From Emcibacter sp. (lineage in GTDB: Bacteria > Pseudomonadota > Alphaproteobacteria > Sphingomonadales > Emcibacteraceae): a stretch of DNA of 64,000 bases. A model generated the notes under the pieces. That model was given only the letters and a program-made list of their open reading frames with translations. It searched no databases and had not been told where the DNA came from. The stretch is from positions 1 to 64,000 of the forward strand of contig JAKIUQ010000006.1 of assembly GCA_021647465.1 (NCBI GenBank), read 5' to 3'. This document shows, piece after piece, positions 1 through 8,029 of this stretch (within the stretch, counting starts at the first letter, position 1; each line of letters begins with the position of its first letter). Made by a program: the position numbers and the translations under genes.

Positions 1-185
1 GTCGCTTTAAAGGCGGATATATTACCCGCCATTACGGGAATCCTGCGCGTAATATCCACGCTTTCCAACTGGAAATATCCCAGATCACCTATATGGATGA
101 AGCGCCAACCTTTGCCTTTCAGGAAGAGCGCGCCAATAAGCTGCGACCCACATTGAAAAAAATGATTGAGGCGTTTAGGCCATGA
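1..185 (+). CDS. hutG: N-formylglutamate amidohydrolase, C-terminal end (partial)
   Basis: Only the last 60 codons are inside the window; the reading frame begins at base 3 and ends with TGA at 183-185. The visible stretch has the run GGYITRHYGNP followed by HAFQLEISQ and TYMDE, which matches the C-terminal signature of N-formylglutamate deformylases of the HutG/FGase family. These zinc enzymes release formate from N-formylglutamate in the last step of one histidine degradation route. The 5' part, with the other catalytic residues, lies outside the window. The gene converges on cfa, with only 7 bases between the two stop codons and no terminator in that gap. Confidence 0.8.
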   Translation, partial: RFKGGYITRHYGNPARNIHAFQLEISQITYMDEAPTFAFQEERANKLRPTLKKMIEAFRP

Positions 186-192
186 ACAAAGG

Positions 193-1389
193 CTATTTAT
201 AGATATAATCCCGTGTTAAGGGAACCGTATCAACCTTCTTGGTCAGTTGAAATTGAAATACCACATGGCCCAGATTAAGAAAGGCACATTCGGCGCTGGC
301 CAGATAGAAATTCCACATACGAAAGAACCGTTCATCATATAAATCAACAATGGCCTTTTTATTCGCACATGTCCGCCGGCGCCATTCGCGCAGGGTTTTT
401 GCATAATGCAGCCGCCAGACTTCCATGTCGGTAATATAAAGCCCGGCTTTCTCAATGATTGGCGAAATTTCGGACAGGCTTGGGGCATAACCGCCGGGGA
501 AAATATATTTGATGGTCCAGGGATCCGTGGAGCCCGGCCCATCGGCGCGCCCGATGGTATGGATCAAGGCGACACCGTCATCTTTCAGGCTATCATAAAC
601 CTTATCAAAATAGGTTTGATATTGCCGCCGCCCCACATGTTCAAACATGCCAACGGAGACCACACGGTCAAATTTTTGGGTGACGTTGCGGTAATCCTGA
701 AAATTGATATGAACCTTGCCGCTGGCCCCATGATCTTTTACGCGCCTGTTGGCAAGCTCATGCTGTTCCTCGCTTAAGGTCACCCCCGTCACAGACGCGC
801 CGGATAATTTATTTAAGTGCAAGGCCAGACCGCCCCAGCCACAGCCAATATCCAGAACCTCATGATGTTCTTCCAGCAGCAGTTTGGCGGCAATGATATT
901 TTTCTTATTTTCCTGAGCTTGCTCCAGACTGTCTTCTTCGGACTTGAAAAAAGCACAGCTATATTGCCGGTCCGGGTCAAGGAAAAGATCATATAATTCG
1001 CCGGACAGATCATAATGATGGGCAACATTTTTCTGCGACCGGCCTATGGGATTAATCTGCGCGAGCCAGCTTTTGAAACGGCTATAGGGATCGCCGCCCG
1101 TTAAATGCATGGCATTGCCCTTGCGCCATTCCATATTTTTGGTAATCAGAAACAGGAAATCAAAAATATCCTGATCACCCTCAATGGTCAGTGACCCGTC
1201 CATAAAAGCTTCGCCCGCTTTCAGGTCGGGCTTAAGAAAGAGTTTCAGTGGCAGCAGACTGTCATGGAAGCGAACGGTCACTTCGGGCTGCGCCGTTCCG
1301 ATAAAACTATGCTTCTTGCCCGAGGCATCAATGATATGCAACGTACCTTCACGGATAAGTTTTTTAAGAAAAAAGGCCAGTAAAAACAT
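193..1389 (-). CDS. cfa: Cyclopropane-fatty-acyl-phospholipid synthase
   Basis: The 398-residue product has the usual length for the Cfa/mycolic acid cyclopropane synthase family. These enzymes use S-adenosylmethionine to convert unsaturated acyl chains of membrane phospholipids into cyclopropane chains, at the inner face of the membrane. An N-terminal lipid-binding region (about 1-110) is followed by the HHYD motif (124-127), the YSCAFF motif near 143-148 and the SAM-binding motif VLDIGCGWGG (178-187). A GMFEHVG stretch follows. The start chosen is the first ATG, at 1389, and the upstream 118 bases separate it from the divergent crcB. The gene stands alone on the minus strand. Confidence 0.95.
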   Translation of the reverse strand: MFLLAFFLKKLIREGTLHIIDASGKKHSFIGTAQPEVTVRFHDSLLPLKLFLKPDLKAGEAFMDGSLTIEGDQDIFDFLFLITKNMEWRKGNAMHLTGGDPYSRFKSWLAQINPIGRSQKNVAHHYDLSGELYDLFLDPDRQYSCAFFKSEEDSLEQAQENKKNIIAAKLLLEEHHEVLDIGCGWGGLALHLNKLSGASVTGVTLSEEQHELANRRVKDHGASGKVHINFQDYRNVTQKFDRVVSVGMFEHVGRRQYQTYFDKVYDSLKDDGVALIHTIGRADGPGSTDPWTIKYIFPGGYAPSLSEISPIIEKAGLYITDMEVWRLHYAKTLREWRRRTCANKKAIVDLYDERFFRMWNFYLASAECAFLNLGHVVFQFQLTKKVDTVPLTRDYIYK

Positions 1390-1426
1390 ATATTCTCCCC
1401 ATTATAGTTTGCGTGATCATGCCATT

Positions 1427-1455
1427 TTGTCCTATGGTGTGCAAGATTATATTTA
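1427..1455 (+). promoter_or_regulatory. Possible sigma70-type promoter for crcB
   Basis: TTGTCC (1427-1432) and TATTTA (1450-1455) are separated by 17 bases, 52 bases before the crcB start codon. The match is moderate and was found by eye. No fluoride riboswitch consensus was recognised between this site and crcB. Confidence 0.3.
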
Positions 1456-1507
1456 GAGTCTGTATATATTCTGGTACATGAATGGCACATGAAGAGAGAA
1501 GCGTAAA

Positions 1508-1885
1508 ATGAAAATGATTCTTGCCGTCGCCGCCGGCGGCGCCTTGGGATCGGCTGCACGTTATCTGGTGGGCAAGATGATGCTGCGGCTTATGGGGCCG
1601 GGATTTCCCTGGGGCACGTTTACGGTGAATATGGCGGGCTCCTTTATCATTGGTCTGGCGGTCGCATTATTGGCAAGCCGGTATAGCCTGAGCCACCATT
1701 GGCAAGGTTTTTTGATTATGGGTGTCCTCGGTGGCTTCACCACTTTTTCGGCCTTCTCTATGGAATTGGGATTGATGCTGGAACGTCATGAAATGGCCAA
1801 TGCCGCCCTTTATGCCATGGGGTCATTGTCCTTTGGGGTCGCCGCCCTGTTCATGGGCCTTTACGCGGGGCGTTATTTGGCTTAA
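1508..1885 (+). CDS. crcB: Fluoride efflux channel CrcB/Fluc
   Basis: The 125-residue, four-helix membrane protein matches the Fluc/CrcB family, which exports fluoride as a dual-topology dimer in the inner membrane. Family landmarks are GGALGSAARYLVG at the N terminus, GTFTVNMAGSF around 38-48, and GFTTFSAFSMELG around 76-88, the last carrying the Phe and Thr residues that line the fluoride path. A purine-rich GAAGAGAGAAG lies 5-15 bases upstream of the start. The next gene, a pseudouridine synthase, begins 38 bases downstream on the same strand, so the two may be cotranscribed. Confidence 0.95.
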   Translation: MKMILAVAAGGALGSAARYLVGKMMLRLMGPGFPWGTFTVNMAGSFIIGLAVALLASRYSLSHHWQGFLIMGVLGGFTTFSAFSMELGLMLERHEMANAALYAMGSLSFGVAALFMGLYAGRYLA

Positions 1886-1923
1886 GAGGGGGCCAAAGAT
1901 CACATATCCTGATAGGAAAATAT

Positions 1924-2913
1924 ATGTCTGGCGTAAGTCACCATAAAGTTCAGTCGTTTGAAAATGACTGGCGCATCGATAAATGGTTCAAAGTTAATTT
2001 CCCAGGTTTGGGATTTGGACGTTTGTCAAAATTAATACGTACAGGACAGGTGAGGGCCGATGGCAAAAGAATAAAGGCGGGCTTCAGGGTACAAGAAGGC
2101 ATGGAAATTCGCGTGCCGCCCATTGGGGTAAACCCCAATGAAGGCAAAGGCTATAGCCCTCGGAACAGCAAAAAAGGCCCGAGTCTGGAAGATAAACGCT
2201 ATATACGGGACATGGTTATTTATGAGGATAACAGCGTTATTGTCCTGAATAAACTTCCCGGTCTTGCGGTGCAGGGCGGCAGCAATATCACCCGCCATGT
2301 GGATGGGCTGCTCGATTGCCTGCAGGGCGATAACCCCGAACGGCCAAAACTTGTCCACCGGCTTGATAAGGATACCAGCGGCGTGCTTGTCATCGCCAAA
2401 AGCAGCCCTGCGGCAAAAAGCCTGACCGAATCCTTTCGGAACCGTAAAACCAACAAGATATATTGGGCTCTGGTCGTGGGCCGGCCGGAACGCACCGAAG
2501 GCACGGTGAATGCTCCTCTCGATAAGGAGCCGGGCACGCGCGGCGAGCGGATGATGGTCGCCGACAAAGGCAAAAAAGCCGTGACCGACTTTTATGTTAT
2601 GGACAGCGCCTTGCGCTCAACCAGTTGGGTGGCTTTTAAGCCGGTGACCGGACGCACCCATCAAATCAGGGTTCATGCGACCGTGCTGGATTGCCCCATC
2701 GTCGGCGATGGTAAATACGGTGGGAAAGAAGCCTTCCTTGACGGGGCCGTCAGCAAGAAATTACATCTTCACGCCCGCAGTATCGAGATTGATCACCCGG
2801 ATGGCGGCATTCTTTCCATAACCGCAGGTTTGCCGCGCCATATGAAAGAAAGCTGGGATATGTTCGGTTTTGACAAGAATGATAAAAATAATCCTTTTGA
2901 TGGGGAAGAATAA
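1924..2913 (+). CDS. rluC: RluC/RluD-family 23S rRNA pseudouridine synthase
   Basis: The product converts uridine to pseudouridine in RNA, most likely in 23S rRNA. An N-terminal S4 RNA-binding domain (about 15-70, with LSKLIRTGQVRADGKRIKAG) precedes the catalytic domain, which carries the RluA-type signature HRLDKDTSG (145-153) with Asp148 as the expected catalytic residue. The later GRTHQIRVH motif is also present. Length (329 residues) is normal. Between the S4 and catalytic domains is a polar linker rich in Lys and Ser. The family is certain; the exact uridines modified cannot be read from sequence, so the symbol is provisional. It is followed 19 bases later by a HAD phosphatase, as in many alphaproteobacteria. 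Confidence 0.88.
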   Translation: MSGVSHHKVQSFENDWRIDKWFKVNFPGLGFGRLSKLIRTGQVRADGKRIKAGFRVQEGMEIRVPPIGVNPNEGKGYSPRNSKKGPSLEDKRYIRDMVIYEDNSVIVLNKLPGLAVQGGSNITRHVDGLLDCLQGDNPERPKLVHRLDKDTSGVLVIAKSSPAAKSLTESFRNRKTNKIYWALVVGRPERTEGTVNAPLDKEPGTRGERMMVADKGKKAVTDFYVMDSALRSTSWVAFKPVTGRTHQIRVHATVLDCPIVGDGKYGGKEAFLDGAVSKKLHLHARSIEIDHPDGGILSITAGLPRHMKESWDMFGFDKNDKNNPFDGEE

Positions 2914-2932
2914 GTTTGAAACATCTGGAACT

Positions 2933-3595
2933 ATGATGAAGCTGATTATATTTGATTGTGACGGGACTCTGGTTGATGGCCAGCATTTGATCCTTGACGC
3001 CATGGGATCGGCTTGTGTGGCTTGCGAGGTTCCCTACCCCGGTGATGAGGCCGTGCGGCAGATCGTCGGGCTGTCTCTTATGGATGCCATCGAAATTTGT
3101 CACCCGCAGGAAAATCAAAAAACCCACCTTGCCCTGAAAGACGCCTTTATCAGCCGCTTTCAGGAATTGCGCCAGCGCGATGAGGATCAAGAACCCCTCT
3201 ATGACGGCGTGAGGGACATGTTGGAGAAGCTGCATGGCGACGGCTTTATCCTTGGCGTGGCCACGGGAAAGTCCCGGCGCGGCCTGACAAATACCTTGAA
3301 GAACCATGGTCTCGGCGATTTTTTCATGACCCTGAATACCGCCGATGACGGGCCGGGAAAACCGCATCCCTCTATGTTAATTAATGCCATGAATGAGGTG
3401 GGCGCAGAGCCTGAAAATACGGTCATGATTGGCGATACCACGTTTGATATTCATATGGCGCTTGCGGCCAAAGTCGCCGCCATCGGTGTATCGTGGGGCT
3501 ATCATGACCGCGGCAAGCTTATTGGTGCGGGGGCGCATCATATATTGGATCATATTTCGCACATAAGGCAGGGATTAAATGAAACGATTTTATAA
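2933..3595 (+). CDS. HAD-superfamily hydrolase, phosphoglycolate phosphatase-like
   Basis: A 220-residue haloacid dehalogenase phosphatase with motif I IFDCDGTLVDG (Asp8 nucleophile and Asp10 acid/base), the motif II region GVATGKSRRG, motif III lysine near KPHP, and motif IV IGDTTFDIHMA. The helical cap between motifs I and II puts it with the Gph/phosphoglycolate phosphatase type, but the substrate is open. An in-frame ATG at 2870 would overlap the upstream gene by 44 bases and add a tail unlike the family, so the start was set at 2933 (2936 is equally possible). The 3' end overlaps the ATP12 gene by 17 bases, so the two are probably translated together. Confidence 0.88.
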   Translation: MMKLIIFDCDGTLVDGQHLILDAMGSACVACEVPYPGDEAVRQIVGLSLMDAIEICHPQENQKTHLALKDAFISRFQELRQRDEDQEPLYDGVRDMLEKLHGDGFILGVATGKSRRGLTNTLKNHGLGDFFMTLNTADDGPGKPHPSMLINAMNEVGAEPENTVMIGDTTFDIHMALAAKVAAIGVSWGYHDRGKLIGAGAHHILDHISHIRQGLNETIL

Positions 3596-4280
3596 GGCTG
3601 CGGCGGTGGTTGCTACAGAGGGTTCTCAAGAGCAGGGCTTTATTATTGAACTTGACGGCAAGGAAATAAAAACACCGGAAAAAAGGCCTAATCTCAGCCC
3701 GACAAGGGCCTTGGCAGAGGCCATATGTGCAGAATGGAATGAACAGGGTGATAAAATTGACCCCGCGAGCATGCTTATGGCAAAGCTTCAGAATACGGCC
3801 CTTGACCGTGTCCATACGCGGCGCAGTGACCTGATTGCCGAACTGGTCAAATATGCCGGTACCGACCTGCTGTGTTACCGCGCGGAATTCCCCGAAGATC
3901 TGGCGCAGCAGCAAGCGGGCCTATGGCAACCGTTACTGGACTGGGTGGGTCAAAATCATGACATAAAACTTGTCGTTACCACAGGGATATTGCATGTGCC
4001 GCAGGATGCGGATGAACTTGAAAAGCTTGGTGTTTTCCTCGGCGGGCTGGATAGCTTCCATCTTGCGGCCTTTCACAATATCACGACCCTTTGTGGCTCC
4101 GTTTCTATCGCGCTCAATGTCCTTGGCGGCAATATTTCAGCAGAACAGGCCTGGACTGCCGCAGAGCTGGATGAGAATTATCAGACCCGGCAATGGGGAC
4201 TGGATGATGAGGCAGTGATTCGGCAGAAAAATATGCGGGCAGATTTGGATGCGGCGGTGCAGTTTCTGAGTTTACTCTGA
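3579..4280 (+). CDS. ATP12-family F1-ATPase assembly chaperone
   Basis: The 233-residue protein matches the ATP12 chaperone family, found in alphaproteobacteria and mitochondria, which binds the alpha subunit of F1-ATPase during assembly. Visible landmarks are KRFYKAAAV at the start, DGKEIKTPEKRP, ALAEAICAEWNEQGDKIDP near residues 43-62, and the C-terminal AWTAAELDENYQTRQWG. It overlaps the upstream HAD gene by 17 bases and converges on the DUF3365 gene, sharing 9 bases at the 3' ends. The family is clear; the role is taken from mitochondrial Atp12. Confidence 0.92.
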   Translation: MKRFYKAAAVVATEGSQEQGFIIELDGKEIKTPEKRPNLSPTRALAEAICAEWNEQGDKIDPASMLMAKLQNTALDRVHTRRSDLIAELVKYAGTDLLCYRAEFPEDLAQQQAGLWQPLLDWVGQNHDIKLVVTTGILHVPQDADELEKLGVFLGGLDSFHLAAFHNITTLCGSVSIALNVLGGNISAEQAWTAAELDENYQTRQWGLDDEAVIRQKNMRADLDAAVQFLSLL

Positions 4281-4850
4281 CAGTATTTTTTGCAGGGTGA
4301 AAGCCCCGCGCATATCATCTGCTTTAAAACCGGTGGCCATATCATCCGGGTAATAGTCGGCGATGCGTTTTTTAATATCCGGTGCCACATTGTCCCCGTG
4401 ACAGGTGAGGCAGAGATTGCCGGTGGGAATGGCCTTCATATAACGAAAGACGGTGTTTTTTTCGGTCATTTCATAATGGTCAATGGTGGCCAGTTTTTCA
4501 CCATTTTTCTGACGTTGCAGGAAGATTTCCATGATACTGTGTTCCCACTCATCCGGTTCACTGGCACTATTGCGGGCTTTCAGGCTGGTGCGGCCAATGG
4601 TCCAGGGGCTGCCCTCCCCCAGAGCGAAAGCGATTTCCGGGGATAGGCGCGCGCAGACATCTATGGCCGCAGCCGCGCCATCCATTTTCATGGATTGCAC
4701 CAGAGCAGACTTTAACTGCCCTGCATATCCCTTAATCAGAACACGGGCTTCCTGAACCAGCATCTTTTCATCGGGAACATTGACTTCGCTGGCGTGCAGG
4801 GTGTTAAATCCCGCAAGAAAAACCACAAATAGGGAAATAGACAGGCGCAT
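4272..4850 (-). CDS. Periplasmic DUF3365 (Tll0287-like) haem-binding protein
   Basis: A 192-residue protein with an N-terminal signal sequence (about 1-20, ending near LHA-SEV) and a single c-type haem motif CLTCH at 147-151. The arrangement, with VCARLSPEIA in the middle, WTIGRTSLKARN, an FRYMKAIPTGNLCLTCHG segment and a C-terminal DMRGAFTL, is that of the DUF3365/Tll0287-like family, whose members sense redox state or gas ligands, alone or fused to signalling domains. Here no output domain is attached, so it may be a periplasmic sensor or electron carrier. The 3' end overlaps the ATP12 gene by 9 bases on the opposite strand. Confidence 0.85.
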   Translation of the reverse strand: MRLSISLFVVFLAGFNTLHASEVNVPDEKMLVQEARVLIKGYAGQLKSALVQSMKMDGAAAAIDVCARLSPEIAFALGEGSPWTIGRTSLKARNSASEPDEWEHSIMEIFLQRQKNGEKLATIDHYEMTEKNTVFRYMKAIPTGNLCLTCHGDNVAPDIKKRIADYYPDDMATGFKADDMRGAFTLQKILSE

Positions 4851-5032
4851 GATTCACTCCTTCTGCTATGGGGTTTCTTGTAATATATCCTACACGCGTT
4901 TTTTTACAATAGGGATAACCTCAGGCTCAAACCAGTTATTTTTCCGCAGCCAGATAAAACGCCTTCATTCATATGACATCACTATAACGTCTAACTTTTT
5001 GTGCAGTGCCGCAATTTTTATATAATCTTTGC

Positions 5033-5060
5033 TTGACGGCAAGAATTTTATCCCTATGTT
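5033..5060 (+). promoter_or_regulatory. Predicted promoter of serC-serA
   Basis: TTGACG (5033-5038) and TATGTT (5055-5060) are 16 bases apart. The expected transcription start, about 7 bases downstream, falls at the beginning of the GC-rich leader element, which supports the reading that the leader is the very 5' end of the mRNA. Confidence 0.55.
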
Positions 5061-5112
5061 CGGCGGCGGGCTATCCCTCCCCAACGGGGGACGTCTATTC
5101 TGCAAGGAGTAG
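5061..5112 (+). ncRNA. serC leader RNA motif
   Basis: The 5' untranslated region of serC contains GGCGGGCTATCCCTCCCC-type sequence, a five-pair hairpin TCCCC-AACG-GGGGA (5078-5091), then TCTATTCTGCAAGGAG running into the ribosome binding site of serC. This resembles the serC leader motif reported upstream of serC-serA in alphaproteobacteria, a candidate cis-regulatory RNA whose ligand or regulator is not established as far as I know. The AAGGAG/AGGAG Shine-Dalgarno bases are part of the conserved block, which suggests control of translation initiation. The match is from memory of the motif, not from a covariance search. Confidence 0.65.
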
Positions 5113-5120
5113 GAGATAAA

Positions 5121-6278
5121 ATGAAACCTTTACAGAAACCAGCGAACCCGCTGTTTTCGTCCGGGCCCTGTGCGAAACGCCCAGGCTGGACGATTGATAA
5201 TTTGAAAAATGCGCCCTTGGGCCGTTCTCATCGTGCCAAAATTGGCAAATCCCGTCTTAAACAAGCTATTGACCTGACTGCGGCCATTCTTGGCCTGCCC
5301 GAAGGTTATCGCGTGGGCATCGTGCCCGGTTCTGATACCGGCGCTGTTGAAATGGCCTTATGGTCCCTGCTCGGCGCACGCGGTGTTGACATGCTGGCCT
5401 GGGAAAGTTTTGGGGCTGGCTGGATCACGGATGTGGCCAAGCAACTGAAATTGGATGACATCCGCACATTGACGGCTGATTACGGCGACCTGCCTGATTT
5501 AAGCAAAGTCGATCCGGCGCGCGATGTTGTTTTCACATGGAACGGCACCACATCGGGCGTTAAGCTGCCCAATGCGGACTGGATCAGTGATGATCGCGCG
5601 GGCCTGACCATTTGTGATGCGACATCCGCGGCATTCGCCATGGATTTACCTTGGGAAAAACTGGATGTCACCACTTTTTCCTGGCAAAAAGTTTTGGGCG
5701 GCGAAGCGGCCCACGGCGTTATTATCCTCAGTCCCCGCGCGGTGGAGCGGCTGGAAAGTTACGTGCCGCCATGGCCATTGCCGAAAATTTTCCGGCTGAC
5801 CAAGAACGGGAAATTGATTGAGGGTATCTTTAGCGGGGCCACCATCAATACGCCGTCCATGCTCTGCGTCGAAGATTATCTGGACGCGCTTAACTGGGCG
5901 CAAACCATTGGCGGGCTACGTGGTATGATCGCAAAGTCGGAAGAAAATCTTGACGTGCTGCGCGATTGGGTCGCGCGCACTGGCTGGGTCGAATTTCTGG
6001 CCAATGATGCACAGACGGTATCCAATACCTCGGTTTGTTTCAAGATCGTCGCGCCGTGGTTCACAGCTTTGGAAGAGGCGCAGCAGACTGCGGTTGCCAA
6101 GGAAATGGCCATGTTGCTGGATGTGGAAGAGGCCGCTTTTGATATTGGTGCCTACCGCGATGCCCCTGCGGGCCTTCGCATTTGGGCGGGATCAACCATT
6201 GAGGCGTCGGACCTGTTGGCATTGCTGCCGTGGCTCGATTGGGCCCATGGTCAAGTCGAAGCGTCTCATGCAAAATAA
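5121..6278 (+). CDS. serC: Phosphoserine aminotransferase
   Basis: This PLP enzyme converts 3-phosphohydroxypyruvate and glutamate to O-phosphoserine and 2-oxoglutarate, the second step of serine synthesis, and also serves pyridoxal phosphate synthesis. The 385-residue product is the longer alphaproteobacterial form with the N-terminal FSSGPCAKRPGW motif (12-23), the PLP-binding DATSAAFAMD segment (166-175) and the Schiff-base lysine Lys190 in FSWQKVLGGE. AAGGAGTAGGAG precedes the ATG. serA follows 28 bases downstream in the same direction with no terminator between, so they form an operon controlled by the leader RNA upstream. Confidence 0.96.
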   Translation: MKPLQKPANPLFSSGPCAKRPGWTIDNLKNAPLGRSHRAKIGKSRLKQAIDLTAAILGLPEGYRVGIVPGSDTGAVEMALWSLLGARGVDMLAWESFGAGWITDVAKQLKLDDIRTLTADYGDLPDLSKVDPARDVVFTWNGTTSGVKLPNADWISDDRAGLTICDATSAAFAMDLPWEKLDVTTFSWQKVLGGEAAHGVIILSPRAVERLESYVPPWPLPKIFRLTKNGKLIEGIFSGATINTPSMLCVEDYLDALNWAQTIGGLRGMIAKSEENLDVLRDWVARTGWVEFLANDAQTVSNTSVCFKIVAPWFTALEEAQQTAVAKEMAMLLDVEEAAFDIGAYRDAPAGLRIWAGSTIEASDLLALLPWLDWAHGQVEASHAK

Positions 6279-6306
6279 GTTTATATTTTTATAAAGGTAT
6301 TCTGAA

Positions 6307-7884
6307 ATGGTAAAAATACTTATTTCTGATAAGTTAAGTCCGCTTGCAAAACAAATATTTGAACAGCGCGGCATCGAAGTTGACCAGATTGTTGGTCTTT
6401 CCCCTGAACAGTTGATCGAAGCAATCCCCCGTTATGACGGGCTGGCCATTCGGTCTGCAACCAAGGCAACCAAAGAGGTTCTTGCGGCGGCAACCAATCT
6501 TAAGGTTATTGGCCGGGCCGGAATCGGGGTGGATAATGTGGATATTCCTGCGGCGACCAGTCATGGTATTGTGGTGATGAATACGCCGTTCGGCAACAGC
6601 ATAACAACGGCGGAACATGCCATTGCCATGATGTTTGCTCTGGCGCGCCAGATCCCGCTGGCTAACGCGAGTACCCATGCGGGGAAATGGGAAAAGTCCC
6701 GTTTTATGGGGGTTGAGTTAACCTCCAAAACCCTTGGCGTTATCGGGTGCGGTAATATTGGGGCCATTGCCGCTGAACGGGCCTTGGGCCTGAAAATGAA
6801 GGTTGTTGCCTTTGATCCTTATTTATCTGTGGAACGCGCCGAAGAATTGGGCGTTGAGAAGGTTGAACTGGATGAATTGCTGGAACGTGCTGACTTCATT
6901 ACGCTTCATACGCCGCTCACCGATACAACGCGGGGTATTTTAAATGCGGAAGCTTTTACAAAAATGAAAGACGGCGTGCGAATCGTTAACTGCGCGCGCG
7001 GGGGGCTTATTGACGAGGCAGCCTTGCTTGTCGCCCTTGACAGCGGCAAGGTTGCCGGGGCGGCTCTTGATGTATTTGCTGAGGAACCGGCAAAAGAAAA
7101 TATTCTTTTTGGTCATGAAAAGGTTGTGGTAACCCCCCATCTTGGCGCGTCGACATCCGAAGCCCAAGTGAATGTCGCGGTTCAGGTGGCCGAGCAGATG
7201 GCAGATTACCTGCTGGACGGGGCGGTGACCAATGCCTTGAATATGCCGTCGGTTACGGCGGAAGAATCCGTGCGCCTCAGCCCTTATATGTCCCTTGCCA
7301 AGCAGCTGGGCAGTTTTGCGGGGCAATTGACGGAACATGCCTTGAAAACCATTCAAATTGAATATCAAGGGGATGTGACGGAGCTTAATACGCGCCCCCT
7401 GACGGCCATTGTGGTTCAAGGGTTGCTTCAGCCCCTGATGGATTGCGTTAATATGGTCAATGCTCTGGCCGTTGCCAAGGAACGGGATATTGATATCATT
7501 GAAACGCGCCATGATGCAGAAGGGGATTATAACACTTATATCAAGGTTACGGTCACCACAGACCATCAAACGCGCTGTGTTGCGGGGACGTTGTTTGCGG
7601 ATAAACGTCCGCGTATTGTCAGCATTAAAGATATTGCCCTTGAGACAGAATTGACCCCGAATATGCTTTATGTCTCCAATGAAGATTTGCCGGGATTTAT
7701 CGGCGCGCTGGGTACGGCGCTGGGGCGTGCGGGATTGAATATAGCCACATTCAGCCTGGGCCGCGCAGAAGAGGGCGGCGAGGCCATCGCGCTGGTTGCG
7801 ATTGACGCGCAGGCCGATGCGGCAACCATATCTGCCGTGGAAAATCTGCCGCATGTCAAACAGGTAAAGGCATTGACCTTTTAA
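6307..7884 (+). CDS. serA: D-3-phosphoglycerate dehydrogenase
   Basis: It oxidises 3-phosphoglycerate to 3-phosphohydroxypyruvate with NAD, the first step of serine synthesis. The 525 residues fit the long form: a split substrate domain, the nucleotide domain with VIGCGNIG (145-152), catalytic Arg231 in CARGG, the FAEEP segment (257-261) and His278 in TPHLGAST, then an intervening domain (about 320-450) and a C-terminal ACT domain (about 455-525, starting LYVSNEDLPGFIG) typical of serine-responsive allostery. It is the last gene of the serC operon, with a strong terminator directly after it. Confidence 0.97.
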   Translation: MVKILISDKLSPLAKQIFEQRGIEVDQIVGLSPEQLIEAIPRYDGLAIRSATKATKEVLAAATNLKVIGRAGIGVDNVDIPAATSHGIVVMNTPFGNSITTAEHAIAMMFALARQIPLANASTHAGKWEKSRFMGVELTSKTLGVIGCGNIGAIAAERALGLKMKVVAFDPYLSVERAEELGVEKVELDELLERADFITLHTPLTDTTRGILNAEAFTKMKDGVRIVNCARGGLIDEAALLVALDSGKVAGAALDVFAEEPAKENILFGHEKVVVTPHLGASTSEAQVNVAVQVAEQMADYLLDGAVTNALNMPSVTAEESVRLSPYMSLAKQLGSFAGQLTEHALKTIQIEYQGDVTELNTRPLTAIVVQGLLQPLMDCVNMVNALAVAKERDIDIIETRHDAEGDYNTYIKVTVTTDHQTRCVAGTLFADKRPRIVSIKDIALETELTPNMLYVSNEDLPGFIGALGTALGRAGLNIATFSLGRAEEGGEAIALVAIDAQADAATISAVENLPHVKQVKALTF

Positions 7885-7907
7885 TATGGCTCCAGAATAA
7901 AAATATT

Positions 7908-7942
7908 AAGAGGCCATGGGTTTTAATGGCCTCTTTTTTTTA
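7908..7942 (+). terminator. Intrinsic terminator after serA
   Basis: A nine-pair perfect stem AGAGGCCAT / ATGGCCTCT (7909-7917 with 7926-7934) with an 8-base loop is followed by a run of T residues to 7942. It ends the serC-serA transcript 24 bases after the serA stop. Confidence 0.92.
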
Positions 7943-8029
7943 TGTATCAGCATGTGTCTTAATTGACTGGATAGAAGAGCTGGGATATAAGCACGGCGGC
8001 GATATAAACAATACGCAAATGGACGTGAT

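Noticed and set aside
1390..1507. Fluoride riboswitch before crcB
   Set aside because: The GGCGAUGG-type core and pseudoknot elements of the fluoride aptamer could not be found.
2870..2932. Upstream start for the HAD phosphatase
   Set aside because: It would overlap the pseudouridine synthase by 44 bases and add residues not found before the IFDCDGT motif in this family.
6940..7854. 304-codon open frame on the minus strand inside serA
   Set aside because: It is antisense to a complete serA with conserved motifs, has no family likeness and is a by-product of codon composition.
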